From Streptomyces griseus subsp. griseus (GTDB taxonomy: Bacteria; Actinomycetota; Actinomycetes; Streptomycetales; Streptomycetaceae), in contig NZ_JOJE01000033.1 of assembly GCF_000720255.1 (NCBI RefSeq), forward strand, positions 13,627-77,626: a stretch of DNA of 64,000 nucleotides, in the 5' to 3' direction. The notes beneath the pieces were generated by a model, which saw nothing but the letters and a program-made list of their open reading frames with translations, was not told where the DNA came from and did no database searches. The position numbers and the translations under genes are program-made. Below are positions 39,644 to 48,575 of the stretch, one piece after another. The number at the start of each line of letters is the position of its first letter. Position 1 is the stretch's first letter.

Positions 39644-42217
39644 ATGGACCCGAACACCCGGGGCCCCGAGGAGTACGGCCACGAGGGCGACGGCCACACA
39701 CCGCGCCCACGCCCGCCCAGGGACCCCCTCACACCCGACTTCGGCCAGTCCGCACCGTCGCTCGCCCGCACGGTCCAACTGGTCTGCGGCGAGCACCTGC
39801 TCACCGTCAACCCCGTCGACGGCAGCGAGATAGAGCTCTGCCCCCCGTCCGAGCGCCCCGGCAGGCCCGAGAAGCTCACCGAGGCCGCGCGCGCCGAAGC
39901 CGCCCGCGCCGCCAAGCCGCCCGTCCCCCCGGGACCCGCGCAGCCCGCGCTGCCGCTCCTGGGCCGCCAGGACGAGCGTGAACAGCTGGTGCGGCTCCTC
40001 GCCCGAGGCCGCTCGGTCTGCCTCACCGGCCCCGCCGGCTCCGGCCGCACGAGCCTGCTCGACATCGTCGCCGAGGACTGCGCCGACCTCGCCCCCGACG
40101 GCGTGATCCGCCTGGGCGGCTTCCACCGCACGGCGAGCGACCTCCTGCACGACCTCTTCTACGCCGCCTACGACGCACCCCTGTACCGCCCCGAACGGGA
40201 CGAACTGCTCACCCTGGTCCGTGAGATCGGCGCGGTCGTCGTCGTGGACGACCTCGAGTTCGGCGGCGCCGGGCTCGACGAACTGCTGGACGCGACCCCC
40301 GAGTGCGCCTTCCTGTTCGCCGCGACCCCCGACGCGCCCGCCCCCTCCGCCGACGCGGCCGTCGAGGAGGTCCTCCTGGGCGGCCTCGACCGGGCCGGCG
40401 GCGTGGACCTCATCGAGCGGGTGGCGGGCCGCGCGCTCACCGAGGAGGAGTCCAACTGGGCCGGTGACCTCTGGTTCGAGTCCGAGGGCCTGCCGCTGCG
40501 CTTCCTCCAGGCCGGCGCACTGCTGAGCCAGCGCGACCAACGGCGCGCCGACGCCGCCGCCGTCGACGAGTTCGGCGTCTTCGAGGACGCCCGCCCCGAC
40601 GACGCCGCCGTCGACGCGCCCTTCGACATCGATGCCGAGGACGGCGAGCGGATACCGCTTCCGTCGCTCGGCGAGGCCGCCGCGCCCGCGCCGCTGCTCG
40701 CTGCCCGGCTGAGCGACTCCGCCCGCAGCACCCTGCGCTTCGCCCTCGCCCTCGACGGCGAGGTCCCGCACCAGGCCCACCTGCCCGCGCTCGTCGGCGA
40801 CACCCACGCGGACGCCGCCCTCGGCGAGCTGGCCGCCTGCGGACTGGTCACGCCGGTCGGCTCCCGCTACCGGCTCGCCGCCGGGGTCCCCGCCCAGCTG
40901 GTGGCCGCCGGATACGGCGACGACATCGAGGAACGGGCCCTCGCCGCCGCCCAGCACTACACCTGGTGGGCCGGGCACCCCTCCGTCACTCCCGAGAGGG
41001 TGTGCGCGGAGGCGGACGCACTGCTCGCCGCGCTGGGCGTCCTGGTTCCGCTCACCTCGCCGGCCGACGCCGACGCCGGCGAGAACATCGCCGTCCAGCT
41101 CGCCCGCACCGCCGCGCCCGCGTTCGCCGCGGGGCTGCACTGGAGCGCCTGGGAGCGGGCGCTGCGGGCCGGCGCGGAGGCCTCCCGGCTCGCCGGGGAG
41201 GTCGCCGAACAGGCCTACTTCCACCATGAACTCGGCATCCTCGCCCTCTGCGAGGGACAGCTCGACCGGGCCCGTGCGGAGCTGGAGGCGTCCATCGGGC
41301 TGCGCGGCGCGCTCGCCGACAAGCGCGGCACCGTCGCCGGCCGGCGCGCCCTCGCCCTGGTCGCCGACCGCATGGGCGATGTGCCGGGCCTCGCGGCCGC
41401 GATGGCGGGGGAGGAGGTGCCGGACGCGCGCTCCGAGGAGTCGGCGTCCCCCGCGGGCGGCGTGCCCGCGGCACTGTCGGCGTTCCCGCAGCTTCAGCCT
41501 CCGTCGGGCGACACCCTCGTCACCCACCAGCTGTCCGCCCCGCCCGGCCCCTCGGTCCAGCCCGGCCCGTCCGGCGCGCCCCCGCGGCACGGCCGGGGCG
41601 GTCTCACGGGGCTCGTCCGCCGCAACCTCGTGGCGGTCGGCGCGGGCACGCTCCTCGCGGCGGTGCTCGGCACGGTCGTGACGCTCGGCGCCACCTCCGA
41701 CAACGACGCCAACCCCCCGTCCGACAAGGTCCGCGTCAACCCGTCCGCCAGCCAGGACGTGGAGGACGGCAGCCTGGGCGCGGACGTGCCGAAGCAGGAC
41801 GCGGGCAACGGCGACGCCGACAAGGTGACCAGCCGGCCGACGGATCCGGGCCCCGACGGCACGTTCGGCACGACCGACGATCCGACGCCGACACAGGCCA
41901 CCGAGCCGTCGGACAAGCCGAGCGGGACGCGGGGGACAGAGAGCCCGTCGTCGCCGTCCCCGTCCCGTACGACTCCCAAGCCGACGTCCCCGAAGCCGCC
42001 GTCGTCGCCGAGTCCGTCGGCCCCGTCGAGCCCCACGGACACGTCCCCCGACCCGACCGACTCCGGCACCACGCCTCCGGCGACGAGCCCGTCGCAAACG
42101 CCGCCCTCCACCAACACGGCCGGCGGCTCCACCGACACCGACACCCCGAGCAACACGACGGCCGGCGCGCCCCGGAGCACGGACGGCACCCCGACCCATT
42201 CGGACCCCGTGATCTGA
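39644..42217 (+). CDS. Large P-loop (STAND/AAA-type) membrane-anchored protein with Ser/Thr/Pro-rich tail
   Basis: 857 residues. A disordered N-terminus (1-100) leads to a P-loop domain: Walker A CLTGPAGSGRTSLLD (~127-140) and Walker B AVVVVDDLEF (~198-207), with GRQDERE before it as in AAA_16/NB-ARC proteins. Residues ~350-610 are helical, with TPR-like segments (EQAYFHHELGILALCEGQLDRARAELEA). A membrane helix lies at ~660-685 (RNLVAVGAGTLLAAVLGTVVTL). The last 170 residues are Ser/Thr/Pro/Asp-rich and would be outside the cell if the ATPase is inside. It looks like a signalling ATPase. Function unknown. Confidence 0.85.
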   Translation: MDPNTRGPEEYGHEGDGHTPRPRPPRDPLTPDFGQSAPSLARTVQLVCGEHLLTVNPVDGSEIELCPPSERPGRPEKLTEAARAEAARAAKPPVPPGPAQPALPLLGRQDEREQLVRLLARGRSVCLTGPAGSGRTSLLDIVAEDCADLAPDGVIRLGGFHRTASDLLHDLFYAAYDAPLYRPERDELLTLVREIGAVVVVDDLEFGGAGLDELLDATPECAFLFAATPDAPAPSADAAVEEVLLGGLDRAGGVDLIERVAGRALTEEESNWAGDLWFESEGLPLRFLQAGALLSQRDQRRADAAAVDEFGVFEDARPDDAAVDAPFDIDAEDGERIPLPSLGEAAAPAPLLAARLSDSARSTLRFALALDGEVPHQAHLPALVGDTHADAALGELAACGLVTPVGSRYRLAAGVPAQLVAAGYGDDIEERALAAAQHYTWWAGHPSVTPERVCAEADALLAALGVLVPLTSPADADAGENIAVQLARTAAPAFAAGLHWSAWERALRAGAEASRLAGEVAEQAYFHHELGILALCEGQLDRARAELEASIGLRGALADKRGTVAGRRALALVADRMGDVPGLAAAMAGEEVPDARSEESASPAGGVPAALSAFPQLQPPSGDTLVTHQLSAPPGPSVQPGPSGAPPRHGRGGLTGLVRRNLVAVGAGTLLAAVLGTVVTLGATSDNDANPPSDKVRVNPSASQDVEDGSLGADVPKQDAGNGDADKVTSRPTDPGPDGTFGTTDDPTPTQATEPSDKPSGTRGTESPSSPSPSRTTPKPTSPKPPSSPSPSAPSSPTDTSPDPTDSGTTPPATSPSQTPPSTNTAGGSTDTDTPSNTTAGAPRSTDGTPTHSDPVI

Positions 42218-42234
42218 TCCCCTGGGCAGAGCGA

Positions 42235-42267
42235 AGGGCCGGGTTCGCTTCTCAGGGACCCGGCCCT
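42235..42267. terminator. Bidirectional terminator between convergent genes
   Basis: AGGGCCGGGT pairs with ACCCGGCCCT (10 bp) across a 13-base loop, between the stops of the P-loop protein and nucS. Confidence 0.8.
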
Positions 42268-42289
42268 CCTCGTCGTACCACCACGGTGG

Positions 42290-42961
42290 TCAGAACAGGC
42301 GCAGCTTGTCGTCCTCGATGCCTCGGAGGGCGTCGTAGTCCATGACGTGGCAGCCGATGCCTCGGTCGGTGGCGAGGACCCGTGCCTGGGGCTTGATCTC
42401 CTGGGCGGCGAAGATGCCGCGGACCGGGGCGAGATGGGGGTCGCGGTTGAGCAGCTCCAGGTAGCGCGTGAGCTGCTCGACGCCGTCGATCTCACCGCGC
42501 CGCTTGATCTCGATCGCCACCGTCTGCCCCTCGGCGTCCCGGCAGAGGATGTCGACGGGCCCGATGGCGGTCATGTACTCGCGCCGGATCAACGTGTAGC
42601 CCTCGCCCAGGGTCTCGATGCGGTCGGCGAGGAGCTCCTGGAGGTGCGCTTCCACGCCGTCCTTGATCAGGCCCGGATCGACGCCGAGTTCGTGCGACGA
42701 ATCGTGGAGGACTTCCTCCATCGTGATGATGAGCTTCTCGCCCGCCTTGTTGATGACGGTCCAGACGCCCTCCTCCTCGCCCGTGCCCTCCTTCAGCGTG
42801 CAGGGCGGCGACATCCAGTTCAGGGGCTTGTAGGCCCGGTCGTCCGCGTGGATGGAGACGCTGCCGTCCGCCTTCACCAGGATGAGACGGGGGGCGGAGG
42901 GAAGGTGGGCGGTGAGCCGGCCCGCGTAGTCGACGGAGCATCGGGCAATGACGAGACGCAT
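42290..42961 (-). CDS. nucS: Mismatch-specific endonuclease NucS/EndoMS
   Basis: 223 residues from the ATG at 42961. It provides MutS/MutL-independent mismatch repair in actinobacteria by cutting both strands at G-T, G-G and T-T mismatches. The N-terminal half forms the DNA-binding/dimer domain ([26 protein letters not shown]). The nuclease core has GPVDILCRD, the catalytic [19 protein letters not shown], and a C-terminus ending DDKLRLF that resembles a clamp-binding tail. It is divergent from the SCO5389-family gene. Confidence 0.96.
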   Translation of the reverse strand: MRLVIARCSVDYAGRLTAHLPSAPRLILVKADGSVSIHADDRAYKPLNWMSPPCTLKEGTGEEEGVWTVINKAGEKLIITMEEVLHDSSHELGVDPGLIKDGVEAHLQELLADRIETLGEGYTLIRREYMTAIGPVDILCRDAEGQTVAIEIKRRGEIDGVEQLTRYLELLNRDPHLAPVRGIFAAQEIKPQARVLATDRGIGCHVMDYDALRGIEDDKLRLF

Positions 42962-43214
42962 GGTCGGCAACGCTACTCGACGGGCGTGGGTGCACGCGAT
43001 TCGCCCTGGATGACCCCTGTTACCCCGTGGCCGATTGTGTGCCGCACGGGAGTTGCCCATGTTCGCATTCTCCTGGTGCCGTCACCGTCTGTTGCCTACC
43101 GTAGTGAACGGGAGGTCGCGGATTGTGTACTCAGCGTGCTCGACGTCTTGGCGTGCGGTCTCCCTATTCCGTGTCCGGCAACCCCTGCTGTGCGGGGGTG
43201 CGAGAGGAGAACCC

Positions 43215-43607
43215 ATGTCGCTCGACGTCTCACCGGCCCTACTCGAACAGGCCGAGCGAGGCGAGGTCGACGAAGCAGAATTCGTCGACTGCGTCCGGAC
43301 CTCCCTGCCCTACGCATGGGAGATGATCAGCTCCCTGGTGGCCCAGCTGAAGGTCGACGGCGGAGCGTTCGCCGACAACCAGACGCCTCCGCCGGACGAG
43401 CAGGCGCGCGGCCAGCTGTTGCGCGCGCTCGCGAGTGACGCCATACGCGGCGCCCTGCAGCGGCACTTCGGTGTGCGGCTGGCCTTCCAGAACTGCCACC
43501 GGGTGGCCGTGTTCCCGCTGGACCCCTCGGTCGACGAGAAGCTGGCCCGCTTCACGTCGGTGCGCAGCCAACTGCTGAACCAGTCCCCCGAGTTCCGGGA
43601 CTGCTGA
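43215..43607 (+). CDS. SCO5389-family protein, function unknown
   Basis: 130 residues from the ATG at 43215 with GAGAGGAG upstream; the earlier frame from 43035 has no site. No signal peptide or membrane segment. An acidic helical N-terminus (LLEQAERGEVDEAEFVDCVRTSLPYAWE), a central disordered piece with PPPDEQARG, and a C-terminal helical part (LLRALASDAIRGALQRHFGVRLAFQNCHR). It is a conserved single-copy Streptomyces protein next to nucS; the family name is from memory. Confidence 0.85.
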   Translation: MSLDVSPALLEQAERGEVDEAEFVDCVRTSLPYAWEMISSLVAQLKVDGGAFADNQTPPPDEQARGQLLRALASDAIRGALQRHFGVRLAFQNCHRVAVFPLDPSVDEKLARFTSVRSQLLNQSPEFRDC

Positions 43608-43676
43608 CGCGGTCGCCTGCTTGCCGCTCCGTGTGTGACAGACACCCGAAGTCGGAGCGGCAGGCACGGCAGCTCG

Positions 43677-44705
43677 TCAGCCGAGGTGGGGGAGCACCTC
43701 GGCGCCGAGCCGCCGCAGGTTCTCCTCGGTCGCCGCCAGGTCCCCGGAGCCCTCGACGAGCAGGGCGAAGCGGGAGATGCCGGTGCGTTCGCTGGTCGCG
43801 GCGAGACGGTCGGCGCACAATCGCGGGGTGCCCACCGGATGCAGCCCGCAGAGCAGTTCCGTGTACGCCACCGGGTCGCGCATCCGGCGCGGGCGGCCGT
43901 CCACCGTGACATGCGCGTCGAGCCCGTGTTTCAGCCAGCCCGGCATGGCCTTCACGAGGGCCTCCACCGCGTCCGTGCGCCGGTCCGCGATCTGGCAGAC
44001 GCCGGCCGAGACATGGCCCGCGCCGAGGACCTCCTCCGGCGGCCGGCCGGCCGCGCGTGCGTACTGCCGCCACAGGGCGACCATCTCCGCCTTCTCCTCG
44101 TCCCCCACGTGCATGCCGAGCAGCATCGGCAGCCCGCGCCCGGCGGCGAGACGCACGCTGGCCGGGGAGGTGCAGGCGACGATCACCTCCGGCCCCGTCA
44201 CCTCCGTCAGCGACTCCGACGGCCTCGGTACGACGGGGACCTCGCGGAAGCGGAAACGCTCGCCCGAGGCCCCGACGGAGGACTCGCGCAGCCAGCGGAC
44301 CAGCAGATCGAGTGATTCCGGGAACCCCTTCTCGTACGCCTCCAGGCCCGCGCCGAACACCTCCAGGTCGACCCACGGGCCGCCGCGTCCGACGCCCAGC
44401 GAGAAGCGCCCGCCGCTCGTCATGTGCAGCAGCGCGGCCTGTTCGCCGAGGGCCACGGGGTGGACGGTGGGCAGGACGCTGACCGCCGTGCCGACCCGGA
44501 TCCGGCGGGTGCGGCCGAGCAGCAGGGCGGCGAGGGTGACGGCCGAGGGGCACGTGCCGTACGGCACGAAGTGGTGCTCGGCCAGCCAGACCGAGTCCAG
44601 CCCCGCCTCCTCGGCGACCTCGGCGGAGCGGACCGCCCGGTGCAGCGCCTCCCCATGGCCCTGACCCGGGAACTGGGCCGCCAACACGAAACTTCCAACG
44701 CGCAT
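43677..44705 (-). CDS. LLM-class flavin-dependent oxidoreductase
   Basis: 342 residues from the ATG at 44705 with AGGAAG upstream. Bacterial-luciferase-like barrel: SAEVAEEAGLDSVWLAEHHF, RIRVGTAVSVLPTVHPVALGEQAA, and GRFSLGVGRGGPWVDLEVFG. It uses reduced FMN or F420. The presence of F420-dependent members in Streptomyces makes either possible. Substrate unknown; monocistronic. Confidence 0.9.
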   Translation of the reverse strand: MRVGSFVLAAQFPGQGHGEALHRAVRSAEVAEEAGLDSVWLAEHHFVPYGTCPSAVTLAALLLGRTRRIRVGTAVSVLPTVHPVALGEQAALLHMTSGGRFSLGVGRGGPWVDLEVFGAGLEAYEKGFPESLDLLVRWLRESSVGASGERFRFREVPVVPRPSESLTEVTGPEVIVACTSPASVRLAAGRGLPMLLGMHVGDEEKAEMVALWRQYARAAGRPPEEVLGAGHVSAGVCQIADRRTDAVEALVKAMPGWLKHGLDAHVTVDGRPRRMRDPVAYTELLCGLHPVGTPRLCADRLAATSERTGISRFALLVEGSGDLAATEENLRRLGAEVLPHLG

Positions 44706-45114
44706 GGCACTTCCTGTTTCCTTGGCTCCGACACGGAGCTCCCCCACCGGGCATAACCGGCCGACACGTGCCGAGGACACGGCTTGATGGAGACGATTTG
44801 CCGATTGTCTGGAGAATGGACCGCCGCGGAGGGGGACTTGCGGGGCTGCGGCTGGTCAGCGCGGAGAACGCATGAGGTCGGTTGGCTCGATCGTGTGATG
44901 TTCGGTCCGCGGTCGCGGGGCCGCACGGCGAGCACGGTAACGAGGTCGGCACGATCCGGGACGCCGGTGCGGCGTGGGCGAGCGGGGCGTGCGGCTGGTT
45001 GGGGGCACTCCTGAATCGGTGCGGAGGAACGGCTGGTGCCCTACATCTACCCCGCCTCGGGCCGCGTAGCCTGGACACGGCCCGTGCTTCCTGTAGAGCC
45101 CCGTGAGGTGTCCC
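44706..45114. other. Intergenic region between divergent genes
   Basis: 409 bases. A short frame at 45036-45293 with GGAGGAA before a GTG overlaps the next gene in another frame and is not supported. TAGCCT near 45067 could be a -10 for the gene at 45115. Otherwise nothing distinct. Confidence 0.4.
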
Positions 45115-45444
45115 GTGTCCCCGCGTCGCAACCGGCCCAAGGGCGTCGACTCGTCCCGGAGCGCCGAGGAGGACCGTACGAGCCGCTACGGCGGCTGGCA
45201 GTCCTCGGTGAGCTGGGACGGCGAGGAGTGGAACGTGCGGCACGTGGCCGGGGCGAGCGCCCAGGGCAAGACGTACCGCTGCCCCGGCTGTGACCAGATG
45301 ATCCCCGACGGGGTGCCGCACGTCGTGGCCTGGCCCGACCACGCGGGCGTCGACGACCGCCGGCACTGGCACAAGGCCTGCTGGAACGCACGGGACCGTC
45401 GCACCCCGGGGGTGCGACGGTCCCGTAACGCGCAGAGATTCTGA
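45115..45444 (+). CDS. Small Zn-ribbon-like protein of unknown function
   Basis: 109 residues from the GTG at 45115 with GAGG seven bases upstream. A basic N-terminus (RRNRPKG) precedes a tryptophan-rich stretch (YGGWQSSVSWDGEEWNVRHVAG). A putative metal site is formed by YRCPGCDQMI, HVVAWPDH and RHWHKACW (CxxC with later His/Cys). It is conserved in streptomycetes, often loosely called an ATP/GTP-binding protein; no nucleotide motif is visible. The end of the gene forms a strong hairpin. Confidence 0.85.
   Translation: MSPRRNRPKGVDSSRSAEEDRTSRYGGWQSSVSWDGEEWNVRHVAGASAQGKTYRCPGCDQMIPDGVPHVVAWPDHAGVDDRRHWHKACWNARDRRTPGVRRSRNAQRF
45390..45426. terminator. 18-bp perfect hairpin inside the 3' end of the Zn-ribbon gene
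   Basis: ACGGGACCGTCGCACCCC pairs with its complement across a single base, ending 18 bases before the stop codon. It would stop or stabilise transcripts from both sides of this convergent junction while also encoding the protein C-terminus. Confidence 0.75.
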
Positions 45445-45471
45445 CGAGGCCCCGCCTGGACGAGGCCCCGC

Positions 45472-46341
45472 CTAGACGTCCCGCTTCTCCAGCAGCGCGA
45501 CGGCGCCGGCGAACGCGGCGGCCGTGACGCCCAGGATGATCCACAGCGGGTCCCAGCCGGACGGGCCGGAATCGGTGAGCGAGGTGGAGTAGAAGACGCT
45601 GAGCTGGTTCGGGATCGAGTACTCGAACAGTGCCTGGCGCACCTTCTCCAGCGACTCCGAGAACATGAACAGCGCGATGACCAGCGGTGCCAGCAGCACG
45701 CCGATCATGATGGTGATGGCGCCCGCGGAGTGCCGGATGATCGAGCCGACGACGAGCGAGAGCAGCCCGAGCAGGGCCATGTAGAGCGAGACGCCGACCG
45801 TGCCCTTCAGCCATTCGCCGCCCGACGGCTCCCGGGCATCGCCCAGCATGGCCACGTCGGCGAAGGCGACCAGCAGGGCCGAGACCAGCGTGACGGTGAA
45901 CGCGACCGAGAAGAAGACGATCGCCTTCGCGGCCAGCACTCGCCCACGGGACGGGCACGCGGTCATCGTGGTCCGGATCATGCCGGTGCCGTACTCCGAG
46001 GCCGTGGTCAGCACCCCGAGCGTGATGACGCACATGCTGCCCAGCAGCAGCCCGAAGAAGCCGAACGACAGCGGGTTCTCGCCCGCGAGGTCCTGCTCCC
46101 CGGCGTTGGCGGAGACCAGCGCGCCGGTCGCCAGCCCGATGCCGATGACGAGCAGCACGAACACGCCCAGCGTCCACATCGTGGAGCGAACCGACTTGAT
46201 CTTCGTCCACTCCGAGGCGAGGGCGTGCCCGAGGTGCGTGCGCGTGACGGGGATCGGCGAGGTGTAACCGGGGTACGAAGACCCGGGCGCCGCCTGCCAG
46301 TTGGGCGCGGCCTGCGGCATCTGGGGCTGGGGGGTGCTCAT
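45472..46341 (-). CDS. ABC-2 type permease (transporter A)
   Basis: 289 residues from the ATG at 46341, overlapping the ATPase stop (ATGA). The N-terminal ~35 residues are Pro/Gln/Ala-rich (MSTPQPQMPQAAPNW). Six membrane helices follow the motif SEWTKIKSVRSTMWTL. It is paralogous to the permease at 47803-48573 (which has SEWTKIRSVASTVWTL) but has the extra tail. Substrate unknown. Confidence 0.9.
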   Translation of the reverse strand: MSTPQPQMPQAAPNWQAAPGSSYPGYTSPIPVTRTHLGHALASEWTKIKSVRSTMWTLGVFVLLVIGIGLATGALVSANAGEQDLAGENPLSFGFFGLLLGSMCVITLGVLTTASEYGTGMIRTTMTACPSRGRVLAAKAIVFFSVAFTVTLVSALLVAFADVAMLGDAREPSGGEWLKGTVGVSLYMALLGLLSLVVGSIIRHSAGAITIMIGVLLAPLVIALFMFSESLEKVRQALFEYSIPNQLSVFYSTSLTDSGPSGWDPLWIILGVTAAAFAGAVALLEKRDV

Positions 46342-47672
46342 CGGGCGTCCTCGGACTTGGTCGTGTCGACGGCGGGCTGAGGGGCGGGGGCTGCGGGCTG
46401 AGCCGGTGCCGCGGGCTGAGCGGGCGCGGCAGCCGGGACCTGTGCCTGCGGGGCCGGCTGCGCGTACGGGTTGGGCTGTCCCGCGCCGGGAGCGGCCACC
46501 GGAGCGGCCACGGGGGCGGCGGGAGCCGCGGGAGCGCCCGGGGCGCCGTACGGCCCGGTGGGCGGCTGAGCGGCGCCGTACGGGCCCGTGGGGGCCTGTC
46601 CGGGCTGCCCCTGCGGCGGCGCGAAGGGCTGACCGCCCTGCTGCGGCGGCGGAGGCGCGTACCAGCCGGGCTGGCCCTGTCCCGGCACCGGCATCGGCGG
46701 CTGCGCGCCGGGCGGCAGCGGCTGCTGGAGGCCGGCCTTCTGGTCGATGGTCGAGCGGTAGTCGACCGCGCCCTGCGTCATCCGCATGTACGCCTCCTCC
46801 AGCGAGGCCTGATGCGGCGACAGCTCCCACAGTCGTACGTCACTGTCGTGCGCGATGTCGCTGATGCGGGGCAGCGCCAGTCCCGTCACCCGCAGCGCGC
46901 CGTCCTGCTCCGGCATCACCTGCCCGCCGGCCTCCGTCAGCGCGGACGTCAGCTTCTCGCGCAGCTGCGGCTCGGTGTCCGGGGTGCGCACCCGCGCGAA
47001 GTCGGCGGAGTTGGCCGAAATGAAGTCCCTCACGCTCATGTCGGAGAGCAGCTGTCCGCGCCCGATCACGATGAGGTGGTCGGCGGTCAGCGCCATCTCG
47101 CTCATCAGATGGGAGGAGACGAAGACCGTACGGCCCTCCGCCGCGAGCGCCTTCATCAGGTTGCGCACCCACAGGATGCCCTCCGGGTCGAGGCCGTTGA
47201 CCGGCTCGTCGAAGAGCAGCACCTGGGGGTCGCCGAGGAGCGCGGCGGCGATGCCGAGCCGCTGGCCCATGCCGAGCGAGAAGCCCTTGGACCGCTTGCG
47301 GGCCACGTCCTGCAGACCGACCACGCCCAGCACCTCGTCCACCCGCCGGGCCGGGATGCCCGACAGCTGGGCAAGGCTCAGCAGGTGGTTGCGGGCGGCA
47401 CGGCCACCGTGCACCGCCTTGGCGTCCAGCAGGGCACCGACCTGGCGGGGCGCGTTCGGCAGCTTGCGGTACGGATAGCCGCCGATCGTCACCGAGCCCG
47501 AGGTCGGGTTGTCCAGGCCGAGGATCATCCTCATGGTCGTCGACTTGCCCGAGCCGTTGGGCCCGAGGAAGCCGGTGACGGCACCGGGCCGCACCTGGAA
47601 GGACAGGTTGTACACAGCGGTCTTGTCGCCGTAGCGCTTGGTCAGGCCGACTGCCTCGATCATGCTCCGCAC
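46338..47672 (-). CDS. ABC transporter ATP-binding protein with Pro/Gln-rich tail (transporter A)
   Basis: 444 residues. The first ~310 form the ATPase: Walker A GPNGSGKSTTMRM, signature FSLGMGQRLGIAAAL (LSGGQ-equivalent), Walker B VLLFDEPVNGLDP, H-loop SSHLMSEM. About 120 extra C-terminal residues are low-complexity Pro/Gly/Gln/Ala, with blocks like GPYGAAQPPTGPYGAPG. Close paralogue of the gene at 48576-49535. Coupled to its permease. Confidence 0.92.
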   Translation of the reverse strand: MRSMIEAVGLTKRYGDKTAVYNLSFQVRPGAVTGFLGPNGSGKSTTMRMILGLDNPTSGSVTIGGYPYRKLPNAPRQVGALLDAKAVHGGRAARNHLLSLAQLSGIPARRVDEVLGVVGLQDVARKRSKGFSLGMGQRLGIAAALLGDPQVLLFDEPVNGLDPEGILWVRNLMKALAAEGRTVFVSSHLMSEMALTADHLIVIGRGQLLSDMSVRDFISANSADFARVRTPDTEPQLREKLTSALTEAGGQVMPEQDGALRVTGLALPRISDIAHDSDVRLWELSPHQASLEEAYMRMTQGAVDYRSTIDQKAGLQQPLPPGAQPPMPVPGQGQPGWYAPPPPQQGGQPFAPPQGQPGQAPTGPYGAAQPPTGPYGAPGAPAAPAAPVAAPVAAPGAGQPNPYAQPAPQAQVPAAAPAQPAAPAQPAAPAPQPAVDTTKSEDAR

Positions 47673-47802
47673 CCATCAAAAGGTTCAGGACAGCGGGGCA
47701 CACGCCCCCCGTAAGGGTTAGGAGGATATCCGGGCGCTGACGGTTCCACTCAAGACGAGGTAAAGGCTCAGCCGCGCGGGAGGCCCGTGCTCGGCCGACC
47801 GG

Positions 47803-48573
47803 TCAGGCGTCCCTCCTCTTCAGCAGCACGTAACCGCCCACGAGCGAGGCCGCCACCCACAACGCCATGATCCCCAGGCCGCCCCAGGGTCCGTACGGGG
47901 TGTCGTCGCCGGACGGGGTGACCACCTGCATGATCCGGCTGCCGGCCTGGTCCGGCAGGAACCGGCCGATCTTCTTCGTCGCGTCGACGTTGCCCAGGAT
48001 GTTGGAGATCAGGAAGAAGAACGGCATCAGGATGCCCAGCGACAGCATCGGCGAGCGCAGCATCGCGGCGACGCCCATCGAGAACATCGCGATGAGGGTC
48101 ATGTAGAGGCCGCCGCCGACGACCGCGCGCAGCACACCCGGGTCGCCGAGCTCCGTGCGGTGCGGGCCGAGCATCGCCTGGCCCAGGAAGAACGTGGCGA
48201 AGCTGGTCGCCAGGGCGACGACCAGGGCGAGTCCGGTCGCCACCGCGATCTTGCTGAACAGGAAGGCGGCCCGCCGCGGCACGGCGGCCAGCGAGGTGCG
48301 GATCATGCCGGTGCTGTACTCGTTGGAGACGACCAGCACCCCGAACACGATCATCGCCAGCTGACCGAGGGTCATCCCGGCGAAGCTGATGTACGTCGGG
48401 TCGAAGGAAACCCGGTCCTGCCGGGGCATCGTGTCGAACTCGTTCTTCGACAGCGCGGAGATCAGCATGCCGAGGGCGATGGTGACCACCACGGCGAGGG
48501 AGAGCGTCCACACGGTGGACGCCACCGAGCGGATCTTCGTCCACTCGGAGCGGATGACCTGCGTCGCCGCCAT
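47803..48573 (-). CDS. ABC-2 type permease (transporter B)
   Basis: 256 residues from the ATG at 48573, two bases after the ATPase stop. Six membrane helices; the N-terminal motif RSEWTKIRSVASTVWTL and the NEYSTGMIRTSLAAVPRRAAF loop match the permease of transporter A. Probably a BcrB/NatB-like exporter component. Substrate unknown. Confidence 0.9.
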   Translation of the reverse strand: MAATQVIRSEWTKIRSVASTVWTLSLAVVVTIALGMLISALSKNEFDTMPRQDRVSFDPTYISFAGMTLGQLAMIVFGVLVVSNEYSTGMIRTSLAAVPRRAAFLFSKIAVATGLALVVALATSFATFFLGQAMLGPHRTELGDPGVLRAVVGGGLYMTLIAMFSMGVAAMLRSPMLSLGILMPFFFLISNILGNVDATKKIGRFLPDQAGSRIMQVVTPSGDDTPYGPWGGLGIMALWVAASLVGGYVLLKRRDA

Positions 48574-48575
48574 GC

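Noticed and set aside
39518..42199. 893-residue open frame on the minus strand
   Set aside because: Antisense to the P-loop membrane protein, which has Walker motifs and a good start.
45036..45293. 85-codon frame with GGAGGAA before a GTG
   Set aside because: It runs in another frame into the Zn-ribbon gene, whose CxxC...HxxxC pattern and codon bias are better.
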